From Tubiluchus corallicola (Eukaryota; Priapulida; Priapulimorpha; Priapulimorphida; Tubiluchidae), in assembly GCA_030141605.1 (NCBI GenBank), contig JAQGDQ010002392.1:1-64000 (forward strand): 64,000 nucleotides of DNA, written 5' to 3'. Position 1 is the first letter of the stretch; each line of letters begins with the position of its first letter. Below are positions 28,657-38,285 of the stretch, piece after piece. The notes under the pieces are model-generated. The model searched no databases. It was not told where the DNA came from and worked only from the letters and a program-made list of their open reading frames with translations. Both the position numbers and the translations under genes were made by a program.

Positions 28657-31080
28657 TTAATGACTTATAGTTGACATAGAAGGCGGAGCATCTTTCACTT
28701 TGCTGCCCCATTTTTTATTAGGTCTATCAGACATTTCCAGTTCTAAAACTCCTCCCTTTACTAAATCTTTATGATAAAACCACGGTTTATTCAACGACTT
28801 GCCATTTAGTTTAGCAGACTTAATATATCTATTTTCCTTAGACACATTATTAGCTTTTATCACAAATTTCTCTCCGCTATAAAACTTTTCATCTAAATGT
28901 ATGGTTACTTCTTCAAATAACGGGCTTCCTATTTCGTAAATAGGCTTTGTAGCTCCTCCTCCGTCCATCTGAAAAAGCCCAATGGCACTCATTACAAACC
29001 ACGCTCCCATTTGCCCTTGGTCTTCATCGCCCGGCCATCCATTTACTGGGTTATCTCCATAGTAATTGTCCATTATTTCTCTTGCCCATTTTTGAGTAAG
29101 ATAAGGTTTTCCTGAGTAGTTAAACAAATAAGCTGCTTGCATATTGGGCTGGTTGCCGTGATTAACATATACATTGCCAAATTTATCTTCAGGAGCATTA
29201 AAATTGTCTTTAAGAGATTTCTCAAACCCTTCTTCTAATCTATTGTTAAATTCATCTTTTCCCATCATTTCCACTAACCCATTTACATCGTGTGGAACAA
29301 ACCAAGTATATTGCCAAGCATTGCCTTCGACAAAGCCTTTTCCTGACCACGACGAATAAGAGTCTTTTGCTTGCGAGAATATTTCCTCTTGTACCCACTC
29401 TCCACTTGCCAATCTTGGCTGCATATATTTTTTAGTGGGGTGAAAAATGTTTTTATAATTATAGGCTCTATCTTTAAAGTATTTATAGTCTTCTTTTTTT
29501 CCCAATGCTTTTGCCATTTGAGCTACATTCCAATCATCGTAGCAATATTCTAAGGTGTTAGAAGCAGGTCCCTCATCTTTTGTTCCAAAATGATATTTCT
29601 CCGTTCCTTTTCCGTGTGGCACATAACCTAATTCTTTGTAGGGGCGTAGTTGCCTATTTCCTACCAAACCTCCACAAGGATGTGCTGTGCCATCTTCCGA
29701 CATTACGTGTTTTATAGCTTCATAGGCTTTGTCTACATCATAGTTTCTTATACCTTTTTGGTAAGCACTATTGATAAGAGCTACTTCGTGAGATGCTACC
29801 ATAATGCTGGAATATTCAATAGCCGTAGGTCCTTTGGGCAGCCATCCTCCCCTGTCGTAAATCTCTAACAACGATTTCACCCAAGAGTTAGTAACATCAG
29901 GAGTTACTAAGGACCATAGTTGATTAAGATTCCAAAAAGTATTCCAAAAAGCATCGCATCCATAAATAGGGTCATCGGGATCATCCAAAGTAACTACCTG
30001 TTCGCACATATCTACATACTTTCCATTTATATCGCTCCAAATAGTACGTGCAGCATAAGACCTATACATATTGGTATAAAACTTCACTTTGTCTTTCTCT
30101 GTCCCTCCATCTATCTCTATTTTGCTTAGTAAATCATTCCATTCTTTACGAGCATTTTGGTGCGTTTCTTCAAAACTCCACCCAAAAGGGATGGTCAATT
30201 CTGCATCTAAATTCAATCTAGCCTGTTCTACACTTACTAAGGATATACCTACTTTCACTTGCACTACCTCATTTTCTTCTGTTTCAAACTCTACAAAAGC
30301 CCCTACATCGCCTCTGCCGTGTACCTCGTAAGTATCGTATTCTATATCCCCTTTAAATTCATTGGGGTCGGCTGTGCTTGGCGTAGCACCATACTCCAAA
30401 AAAGTATTGAAAGTTTCAAATGGCTTGTCAAAACGCATAACAAAATGAACAGTATATTCATTATTCAAAGAAGAAAAATGGTCGTATGTTTTTTGCTTTG
30501 AAAATCCTTCTATTTCTGTATCACTCACTTTTTTTATGTATGCCCAATCTACTTCGTAGCCATATTCGGTGTAAGTGAGCAAGTCTATCAATATCCTAGA
30601 TGCTTCATTTTTCGGAAATGTATACTTATGAAATCCTGCTCGTGTTGTTGTTGTAAGCTCAACCTTTATATCATAGTCTTCGAGAATTACAGAGTAATAG
30701 CCCGGCGATGCTTTTTCCGTGCTTTTGTCAATTCTTGAACGATAGCCTTTGTCTGGTTCTTGATATGTGCCGGGGTTTACTTTTAGTTCTCCTGTGGTAG
30801 GCATCATCAAAAGCCCTCCTGTAACCCACGAATGAATATGACTAAAACCTGCTATGTTTTCTATTGCATAGTCGTAGCCTGCTTTCCATTTTTGAGGTTC
30901 ATTGTCGGGGCTTAGTTTTACCATCCCAAATGGCATACTTGGACCAGGGTATAGCATCCAACGGGATTCTGATGTTCCTATAAAAGGGTCAACATAATCT
31001 ATTGGAGATAACTTTTGCCCTATAGATAATTGATTACTAACTAATAATAATACAATGGTAGTAAAAATTAGTTTTTTCAT
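28657..31080 (-). CDS. GH92 alpha-mannosidase (copy 2)
   Basis: An 807-residue family 92 alpha-mannosidase with a signal peptide (about 1-21, ending SIGQ). The N-terminal beta-sandwich starts YVDPFIGTSESRW and has the unusual LYPGPSMPFGMV. The catalytic region carries GDEDQGQMGAWFV. The YGCDAFWNTFWNLNQLW segment replaces the SLWDTYR/SLWDTFR type seen in copies 1 and 3, another hint of different linkage preference. It ends 57 bases before GH125. Confidence 0.93.
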   Translation of the reverse strand: MKKLIFTTIVLLLVSNQLSIGQKLSPIDYVDPFIGTSESRWMLYPGPSMPFGMVKLSPDNEPQKWKAGYDYAIENIAGFSHIHSWVTGGLLMMPTTGELKVNPGTYQEPDKGYRSRIDKSTEKASPGYYSVILEDYDIKVELTTTTRAGFHKYTFPKNEASRILIDLLTYTEYGYEVDWAYIKKVSDTEIEGFSKQKTYDHFSSLNNEYTVHFVMRFDKPFETFNTFLEYGATPSTADPNEFKGDIEYDTYEVHGRGDVGAFVEFETEENEVVQVKVGISLVSVEQARLNLDAELTIPFGWSFEETHQNARKEWNDLLSKIEIDGGTEKDKVKFYTNMYRSYAARTIWSDINGKYVDMCEQVVTLDDPDDPIYGCDAFWNTFWNLNQLWSLVTPDVTNSWVKSLLEIYDRGGWLPKGPTAIEYSSIMVASHEVALINSAYQKGIRNYDVDKAYEAIKHVMSEDGTAHPCGGLVGNRQLRPYKELGYVPHGKGTEKYHFGTKDEGPASNTLEYCYDDWNVAQMAKALGKKEDYKYFKDRAYNYKNIFHPTKKYMQPRLASGEWVQEEIFSQAKDSYSSWSGKGFVEGNAWQYTWFVPHDVNGLVEMMGKDEFNNRLEEGFEKSLKDNFNAPEDKFGNVYVNHGNQPNMQAAYLFNYSGKPYLTQKWAREIMDNYYGDNPVNGWPGDEDQGQMGAWFVMSAIGLFQMDGGGATKPIYEIGSPLFEEVTIHLDEKFYSGEKFVIKANNVSKENRYIKSAKLNGKSLNKPWFYHKDLVKGGVLELEMSDRPNKKWGSKVKDAPPSMSTISH

Positions 31081-31208
31081 AATTACTATTTTTTTTAAAT
31101 TTTAAGTTAGGTAGTAAAAATACTTTTCTCCCTTGTTCTTAATTTTGTTTTAATTTACTTTAAGTTATTTACAAAATTAAGAGGAGGTTCAAGAACTAAA
31201 TATTTTTA

Positions 31209-33431
31209 TTATTTTTTGTCAGTCATATGAAATACAAGAGTTCCTCCTTCAATAATATCTTTGTAACTAATTGTATTTCTTTCTAATTTCTTACCATTGA
31301 GGGTAATTTCTTTAGCATATATATTTTTTGTAGACACATTTTTTGCTTCAATAGTAAATGTTTTATTATTGCTTAATGCTATTTCTACTTTTTCAAACAA
31401 TGGTGCTGCCAACTGGTACTCTCCACTTGCTGGATCTACTGGATAAAAGCCCACAGAACTAAAAACATACCAAGCCGACATTTGTCCACAATCTTCATTT
31501 CCGCATATTCCATCTGGCTTTGAGGTAAATAAAGTAGTTAGTATTTTATTAACTATGGCTTGTGTCTTCAAGGGTTTACCTATAAAATTGTACAAATATG
31601 CAGTGCTATGACTGGGTTCATTGCCTTGTGCATACTGTCCCACCATTCCGCTTATATCAGGTGAAGTGTGTTCGCCTAATATTTCGGAAGATTGAGTAAA
31701 TAGACTATCTAACATTATTTCAAATGTTTTATCACCTCCCATCAACTCCACTAATCCATAAGGATTATGTGGAACAAACCAAGAATACTGCCAGCTATTT
31801 CCTTCTGTAAAATAATCTTTTCTATGTTGAGAAAAAAGAGGATTAAAAGGTTCTGCCCACTTACCATTAGAAAGTTTGCCTCTCATAAGATTATAATTAG
31901 GGTCAAAAATATTTCTATAATATTCTGAGCGTTCTATGTAGTATTGATAATCTTTTTCTTTTCCTAATTTCTTTGCTACTTGTGCAATGCACCAATCATC
32001 GTAACAATATTCCAATGTTTTTGAAGCAGATTCATTCTCCAAATCAGCAGGAACATATTTGTATTTTCTAAAATGCTCTAAACCTTCAACATTGCTTTGT
32101 GAGCTTGCTTTCATTGCTTCGTAGGCTAAGTCTTTATCAAAGTCCCCTACCCCTTTTATAATAGCCTCTGCAATAACAGGAACAGCGTGGTAGCCTATCA
32201 TTGTATTTGTTTCGTTACCACAAAGTTCCCACACAGGTAATAAGCCTGTTTGCTTATATTGTGCTAACATAGACTTTATTATATTATTTAATAATTCTGG
32301 TTGAGTTAGAAGGAACAAAGGTTTCAATGCTCTAAATGTATCCCATAGCGAAAGTACTGTGTATTGATTGTAACCTTCAGCTTTTACTGGCTTATGATCG
32401 TATCCTTTGTAATATCCATCTATATCCGAAAAACGGTAAGGTGCTATAAAACTATGATAAAGAGCGGTGTAAAATATTGTTTTTTTATCTTCGTTTACAG
32501 AGGTAACTTTTATTTTGTTTAACTCCTTGTTCCATATATCTTTTGCATTTTTTCTTACCTTTTCAAAATCCCATCCATAATTTTCTGCATTCAAATTTTT
32601 TAATGCTCCTTCAATACTGGCAGAAGAGATTGCCACTTTTACTAACAACTGCTTTGTGTCATTTGCAAATGTAAAAACACCTTTTACATTTTTCCCTTTT
32701 GCTTGATTGTCTGATAGTTTTTCTCCCAAAAACGATTGATAAGATTCAAAAGGTTTTGAGAATTGCATTGCAAAATAAACTTTTTGATTTTTTGCCCAAC
32801 CTGTAGAATGCCTATATCCAACTATTAGTTGTTTATCTTTAATCTCTATATGGCCATCTATAGGAGTATCCCAGTTGATGCGAAAACCTAAGTCTAAAAT
32901 AACATTTCTTTCTTTTTCCTGATTGTTGAATGTGTATTTATGCAAGCCTGTAAACTTGGTAGCTGTTAGTTCTACATTGATATTATCGTCCAAAAGTTTC
33001 ACTTGATAATACCCTGCTTCAGCACTTTCGTCGTCGTGTGAAAAACGAGAAAGGTAATAAGGCAAAATACTTTTGTGAGCATCTGAGTTGTTGTGAGAAA
33101 CAAAATGCTTTTCTGCTATCTCTTTTGTAGTGGGCATAATAGATATATCTGCTAAATCTCCTATTCCTGTTCCACTTAAATGGGTATGACTAAATCCTGC
33201 TATTGTACTATCAGAATAATTATAGCCTGAGCACCAATCCCATCCACTTGTTCCATTATCAGGGCTTAGTTGTATCATTCCAAAAGGCACAGTTGCCCCA
33301 GGAAATGTATGTCCGTGGTCTGCCGTTCCAATAAAAGGGTCTACGTACTTTGTTAAATCTAATTCAGTTTTATTCATATAACTACTCAATAGTAATAATA
33401 TAAACAGTGCTAAAAGTGTTCTCTGCCTCAT
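31209..33431 (-). CDS. GH92 alpha-mannosidase (copy 3)
   Basis: A 740-residue family 92 enzyme. The N-terminus (MRQRTLLALFILLLLSSYMN) is a hydrophobic export signal without a lipobox cysteine. TADHGHTFPGATVPFGMIQLSPDNG, SHTHLSGTG, SLWDTFRALKPLF and GNEDCGQMSAWYV are the textbook family motifs, closest to characterised alpha-1,2-mannosidases as far as I can judge by eye. It lies directly downstream of susD. Confidence 0.94.
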   Translation of the reverse strand: MRQRTLLALFILLLLSSYMNKTELDLTKYVDPFIGTADHGHTFPGATVPFGMIQLSPDNGTSGWDWCSGYNYSDSTIAGFSHTHLSGTGIGDLADISIMPTTKEIAEKHFVSHNNSDAHKSILPYYLSRFSHDDESAEAGYYQVKLLDDNINVELTATKFTGLHKYTFNNQEKERNVILDLGFRINWDTPIDGHIEIKDKQLIVGYRHSTGWAKNQKVYFAMQFSKPFESYQSFLGEKLSDNQAKGKNVKGVFTFANDTKQLLVKVAISSASIEGALKNLNAENYGWDFEKVRKNAKDIWNKELNKIKVTSVNEDKKTIFYTALYHSFIAPYRFSDIDGYYKGYDHKPVKAEGYNQYTVLSLWDTFRALKPLFLLTQPELLNNIIKSMLAQYKQTGLLPVWELCGNETNTMIGYHAVPVIAEAIIKGVGDFDKDLAYEAMKASSQSNVEGLEHFRKYKYVPADLENESASKTLEYCYDDWCIAQVAKKLGKEKDYQYYIERSEYYRNIFDPNYNLMRGKLSNGKWAEPFNPLFSQHRKDYFTEGNSWQYSWFVPHNPYGLVELMGGDKTFEIMLDSLFTQSSEILGEHTSPDISGMVGQYAQGNEPSHSTAYLYNFIGKPLKTQAIVNKILTTLFTSKPDGICGNEDCGQMSAWYVFSSVGFYPVDPASGEYQLAAPLFEKVEIALSNNKTFTIEAKNVSTKNIYAKEITLNGKKLERNTISYKDIIEGGTLVFHMTDKK

Positions 33432-33506
33432 CTTACAAGTTTTAAAAATTAATATAAATCAAAAAAATTATACACAGATTAGTTAATAGTAATTAGTTGT
33501 TTCAAG

Positions 33507-35018
33507 TTAATAGCCCGTATTTTGTGTTAAGTTTGAATTAACATCTATTTCTCTTTGAGGTATAGGTAGTAATAAGTGTTTTTCTTCAAATTTATTCGCT
33601 CCTGAAAAACTGGGGGTATAGCCTACGAGGTCGTCAAATTCTAAGGTGGTAGTATTAAATACTTTCCTTGTTCTTAACATATCATACCAAGCTTTGTTTT
33701 CGAAACATAGTTCCCAGTACCTTTCTCTCCAAACTGCTTTTCTAAAACCATCTTGGGTAGTAGAAACATTTCCTAATCCCGCTCGTGTTCTTATTTTATT
33801 AATTGCCTCTTGAGCTTGTGCATTGGGACTGCCGTCTGCTTCGTTCTGAGCCTCCGCATAGATTAATAAAACTTCTGCATATCTATATATTCCCCAATCT
33901 TTACTAGATCTAGGGCTTTCAGTTAGAGCAACATTATCGAAAAACTTAAAAATATGGGGCTTAAAATTTTTCTCAACTGGAGGATCGTCCATACTAAGAA
34001 AACTCGTATAAAAAAACTGTTGTTCGTTAGTACGTTTATCACCATCCTCATAACTATCGTAAAATGCTTGAGTTGGATACAACGAACCAAATTCATCCGA
34101 ATAACTAGTTATGTTCTGTCCCCTTGGTAATAACCAAGCAGTAATACGCGACTCTGATATACCTGCTTGTCTTTGAGCCATAAATATATGCTCTTCTTTA
34201 TTATCTTCATTTGGGTCTCTCAATTTATCGTAGGCAGTAATATCCCCTGCATCTTGAAATAATGAAAACTCGCCCATTTGTATAGCATCATTGGCTTTTT
34301 CTGCCGCAAGAGCATATTTATCAGTTTCTTGCAAGGGATAACCAGCCATTGTTAAATACACGTCTGCAAACAGTGTTTTTACTGCTCCCATAGATACACG
34401 CCCATCTACATCTCTATTGGGCATTCCACCTTCTTCTGCTATTTTTAGGTCAGGGATGATTATTTCGTCGTATACTTTTTTCATTGGACTTCTTTGTGGG
34501 AATATCCCTTCTAAACTTTCGACAGGTTCTACAATTATAGGAACATCACCATATAGTCTTACAAGCACAAAATAAAAGTATGCACGAAAGAATCTTGTTT
34601 CTCCCAACAGTAATCTCTTTCTATCTTCATCCATTTTTATATCAGGTATATATTTTAAGGCTACATTTGCATTGGAGATACCTTTATAACAATCTTCCCA
34701 CCATCTTTGTGCATACTTAAGACCAGAAGTATAAGCAAGTTGTTGCATCAACTTAAAATCTGCTTCTTGCCCAACACTTGTTTCTGCCATCCCTGATAAA
34801 AATTCAGGCATCATAAATGGTGAAGCACCATAAGTGCCAATACCGTCTGTAAAAAATCTTAATACAGGATAAATGGCATAAACTGCACTCTCTGCATGAG
34901 ATGGCAATGTATAGTAATTGTCAGTAAAATCATCTCCAAATAGCTTTTCATCCAATAGTTTACTACAGGAAATAAACAGGAACATAGCAACAAGTAGAGA
35001 ACTTATTAATGTTTTCAT
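33507..35018 (-). CDS. SusD-family glycan-binding lipoprotein
   Basis: A 503-residue RagB/SusD protein. The signal ends in a lipobox (LFISC, cysteine at 19), so it is an outer-membrane surface lipoprotein that forms the lid of the SusC transporter. ETRFFRAYFYFVLVRLYGDVPI is the family's TPR-like core motif, and the C-terminal part ends LLLPIPQREIDVN as usual. It is 18 bases after susC. Confidence 0.95.
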   Translation of the reverse strand: MKTLISSLLVAMFLFISCSKLLDEKLFGDDFTDNYYTLPSHAESAVYAIYPVLRFFTDGIGTYGASPFMMPEFLSGMAETSVGQEADFKLMQQLAYTSGLKYAQRWWEDCYKGISNANVALKYIPDIKMDEDRKRLLLGETRFFRAYFYFVLVRLYGDVPIIVEPVESLEGIFPQRSPMKKVYDEIIIPDLKIAEEGGMPNRDVDGRVSMGAVKTLFADVYLTMAGYPLQETDKYALAAEKANDAIQMGEFSLFQDAGDITAYDKLRDPNEDNKEEHIFMAQRQAGISESRITAWLLPRGQNITSYSDEFGSLYPTQAFYDSYEDGDKRTNEQQFFYTSFLSMDDPPVEKNFKPHIFKFFDNVALTESPRSSKDWGIYRYAEVLLIYAEAQNEADGSPNAQAQEAINKIRTRAGLGNVSTTQDGFRKAVWRERYWELCFENKAWYDMLRTRKVFNTTTLEFDDLVGYTPSFSGANKFEEKHLLLPIPQREIDVNSNLTQNTGY

Positions 35019-35036
35019 AATATTTGGATATTTAAA

Positions 35037-38000
35037 TTAAAAAGTTGTCTTTACTCCTAGTGTGTATGTAATTGGTTTGGGGTATTGAAAAAACTCTATG
35101 CCCTGTGCAAAGGCATCGTCATAGGTTGATGTTTCTGGATCGTATCCGCTATATTTTGTGATTAAGAAAAAGTTTTGAACGCTTCCGTAGATATTCAATT
35201 GATCTATACCTATTTTTTTCGTAACATCTTTAGGCAAATTGTAACCCAATGAAAGATTTCTACCTCTAATAAAAGAACCATCTTCTACCCAATGACTATC
35301 TAAAACTGATTGATATCCTGCACTTTGGTATCTTACTTGAGCTACATTTGTATTTTGGTTATTAGGTGTCCAAGCATTTAATACCGAAGAAGATGAATTT
35401 GCACTTCCCGTTCTATCTTCTATAGAATGTTTAGTTAAGTTCATCACATCGTTTCCTACTACTATAGCAATATCTATGCTCAACACAAAGTTCTTATAGG
35501 TAAATGAGTTGTAAAAAGTCGTCTCAAAGTCAGGCAGTCCGTTACCTATAATAGCTCTATCTTGGTCATCTATTTTACCATCGCCATTTAGGTCTTTGTA
35601 TTTTACATCTCCTGGTTTTAGCCCATATTTCTCAGCTTCTTCCGCTTCACTTTCACTCCAAGTTCCTTCCCTTACTAAGCCCCAGAAATTACCTACTGAC
35701 TCCCCTACTCTTAGTACGTTCGTTTGATTTACGAACCAAGGACCAGGGAATATATCTTCATCATTTTCTCCCAGAGAAAGTATTTTGTTCCTATTTAATG
35801 TGAAGTTTACTGTGGTGTTCCATTGAAAATCTTTGTTGGCAATATTTACAGTGTTTAACCCTATTTCTACCCCTTCGTTTTTCAAAGAGCCTATATTTTG
35901 GTACACACTACTATATCCAGTTGTGTAAGGTACTGGAGTTGCTAACAGCATATCTGTCGTTTTCTTATAGTAATAGTCTATGATTAAGGCTATTCTATTG
36001 TTTAATACCCCCAAGTCTAATCCCACATTAGTTTGAGCCGTTTTTTCCCATTTTAAGTCAGGGTTTGCAATTCTACTTGGTCTAGAGGATGGATATCTGT
36101 CTCCTCCAATTATAGCATCATCCCAATTTCCCACCGTTGCTAATGAATTGTATTGCCCTATTTCAGAGTTGCCTGTTATTCCATAACTTAGCCTAAGTTT
36201 CAGATTATTTACACTTCTAACGTCTTTAATAAAATTTTCTTCTGACATTCTCCACGCTAATGCTCCTGATGGGAAAAAGGCATATTTGTTATTTTCTCCA
36301 AATTTTGAAGAACCATCGCGTCTTGTAGTAAATGTAGCAATGTATTTATCATAGAGTGTATAATTTACTCTCATAAATTGAGAAATTAACATCCATTCTT
36401 GATAATCGGAAGTGGGAGCTAATCTAACAGCTCCCTTCTCTAAGTCATACCATTTATATTCATCGCTTTCAAACCCTTCACTTCCTACAGAAAAAGTTTC
36501 ATAATTATGCTGTTGGAGACTAAAACCTCCAATAACTAGCAGTTTATGAATTTCGTTAAATTGCTTATTCCAAGTCAAATAATTCTCGTTTTGCCAATAT
36601 AAAGTCTTCGATTGTGAAATTCGTGCTACACCTCCTTGGTCTTTAGAAAGTTGATTTAGGTCTTTCCCTGAATAAAATTCATTTTTATAATTATATAAAT
36701 TAAAACCATATTGTGTTTTAATTTCAAGTTCTTGTGGGATGATATTGAATGTTGCATAAACGTTTCCTAATAGGTCTGTTCTTTTAACTATATCAAATCT
36801 CTCTTCTAAAAGTCTTACAGGGTGCTCGCCCCCTTCAAGGGGTCCATAATCCGAGGGTGATGCCCATTCGCCATTAGGGTATCTTACAGGTATTATAGGA
36901 GCTGTTTCTATCATCATTCTTAAAGGAGTTAGCCCTCCTACTGCACCATCAACTCGCCTTTCTACTGATTCGTTTAAGGTAAAACTTACACCCATTTTGA
37001 GCCATTTTTTCACATCAGAGTCCATTGTTAGTTTTCCGTAGTATCTTTCCAAATCTGAATTTAGCATAATACCCTCCTGACTTGTATAACCTACGGAATA
37101 AGTGTAAGTAGCTCTTTCGCTTCCTCCTCTTACTGACAAATTATGATTGTGAGATATAGCAAGTCTTGTGGCTTCTTTTTGCCAATCGGTATCGTACAAG
37201 GGGTTACCATTAGCATCAAATAAATTTCTATCAGCTCTCAACGATGCAATATCATAATTTCCATTTGCCCATCCTACGGGATCGTATTTCTCTGCATTTT
37301 GATATCCCAGTTCTAACACATCCATAAACTGTTGCGAATTAAGAACATCTATTTTTCTTGCAAGTACTCCAAAGCTCAAGAATTCATCGTAGCTTACTGT
37401 TGGTTCCATATCTTTTTTCCCTCCTTTGGTAGTTATAATAATCACACCATTAGCTCCCCTTGAACCATATATAGCAGAGGAAGAAGCATCTTTAAGTATT
37501 TCCATCGATTCTATATCAGATGGATTTATATATCCAATATTTCCTGCATAGGCAACTCCATCTATGACGTACAAGGGGTTGTTGCTAGAGTTTATAGAAC
37601 CACTTCCCCTTATTCTAACAGTAGGATTTCCTCCTGGTCGTCCTGAATTTATAGATACACTAACTCCCGGAGCACGACCACTAAGTGCTTCAATAGCAGA
37701 AATAACAGGCCTTTCTAAAAGCTCATCTGACCCAACAGAAGCTACTGCTCCCGAAATATCTTTTTTCTTTAATGTTCCATAACCTACCACAACTACATCT
37801 TCCAGCCCTACTGCATCTAACTGCATTGTAACGTCTATTCTCATACGTCCTTGAACGGGTATTTCTTGGGATTGCATACTTACAAAAGAAAACACAAGGA
37901 CTTGATCTGTATCTGACACTTTTATAGTATATTCTCCATTAACGTTTGTAGTAGTACCTGTTGTAGTTCTTTTCACAACAATAGTAACACCTGGCAGAGG

Positions 38001-38180
38001 TTCTTGGTTTTGGTCAAGCACTTGCCCACTTATTGTAATATCCTGTGCTTGCAAGGAAACTGCTGTGAGTAAAAATATCATTAATAAACAGAAAAGCCTT
38101 TTTTTAGTCTGAAAATTATAGAAAGGCGGAGATGATAATCTCGTATTCCGCAAATTGCAAGTGTTTTTTACTTGTTTCAT
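35037..38180 (-). CDS. SusC-family TonB-dependent glycan transporter
   Basis: A 1047-residue outer-membrane importer. After an N-terminal extension and signal (mature start near QDITISGQV) there is a carboxypeptidase-D-like domain (about 48-125), the plug domain with VVVGYGTLKKKDISGAV, SGRAPGV, NPLYVIDGV and SSSAIYGSRGANGVIIITTK, and the 22-strand barrel to the end. The true start may be at the internal methionine before IFLLTAVSLQAQ. With SusD it would import N-glycan oligosaccharides made at the surface. A TATTTTTG box (minus, 38240-38233) lies about 53 bases upstream. Confidence 0.95.
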   Translation of the reverse strand: MKQVKNTCNLRNTRLSSPPFYNFQTKKRLFCLLMIFLLTAVSLQAQDITISGQVLDQNQEPLPGVTIVVKRTTTGTTTNVNGEYTIKVSDTDQVLVFSFVSMQSQEIPVQGRMRIDVTMQLDAVGLEDVVVVGYGTLKKKDISGAVASVGSDELLERPVISAIEALSGRAPGVSVSINSGRPGGNPTVRIRGSGSINSSNNPLYVIDGVAYAGNIGYINPSDIESMEILKDASSSAIYGSRGANGVIIITTKGGKKDMEPTVSYDEFLSFGVLARKIDVLNSQQFMDVLELGYQNAEKYDPVGWANGNYDIASLRADRNLFDANGNPLYDTDWQKEATRLAISHNHNLSVRGGSERATYTYSVGYTSQEGIMLNSDLERYYGKLTMDSDVKKWLKMGVSFTLNESVERRVDGAVGGLTPLRMMIETAPIIPVRYPNGEWASPSDYGPLEGGEHPVRLLEERFDIVKRTDLLGNVYATFNIIPQELEIKTQYGFNLYNYKNEFYSGKDLNQLSKDQGGVARISQSKTLYWQNENYLTWNKQFNEIHKLLVIGGFSLQQHNYETFSVGSEGFESDEYKWYDLEKGAVRLAPTSDYQEWMLISQFMRVNYTLYDKYIATFTTRRDGSSKFGENNKYAFFPSGALAWRMSEENFIKDVRSVNNLKLRLSYGITGNSEIGQYNSLATVGNWDDAIIGGDRYPSSRPSRIANPDLKWEKTAQTNVGLDLGVLNNRIALIIDYYYKKTTDMLLATPVPYTTGYSSVYQNIGSLKNEGVEIGLNTVNIANKDFQWNTTVNFTLNRNKILSLGENDEDIFPGPWFVNQTNVLRVGESVGNFWGLVREGTWSESEAEEAEKYGLKPGDVKYKDLNGDGKIDDQDRAIIGNGLPDFETTFYNSFTYKNFVLSIDIAIVVGNDVMNLTKHSIEDRTGSANSSSSVLNAWTPNNQNTNVAQVRYQSAGYQSVLDSHWVEDGSFIRGRNLSLGYNLPKDVTKKIGIDQLNIYGSVQNFFLITKYSGYDPETSTYDDAFAQGIEFFQYPKPITYTLGVKTTF

Positions 38181-38232
38181 TTTTCCTATTTAGATTAATT
38201 GGGAATTGGGTTTTCTATCATTTAAAGTTTGA

Positions 38233-38240
38233 CAAAAATA
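38233..38240 (-). promoter_or_regulatory. Possible -7 box before susC
   Basis: TATTTTTG on the minus strand, about 53 bases before the annotated susC start. No TTG at the proper distance, as is common at loci driven by ECF sigma factors. Confidence 0.35.
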
Positions 38241-38285
38241 TACAATTTTATACATAAGTTGCATATCGTTATTCATTTTTTTTTA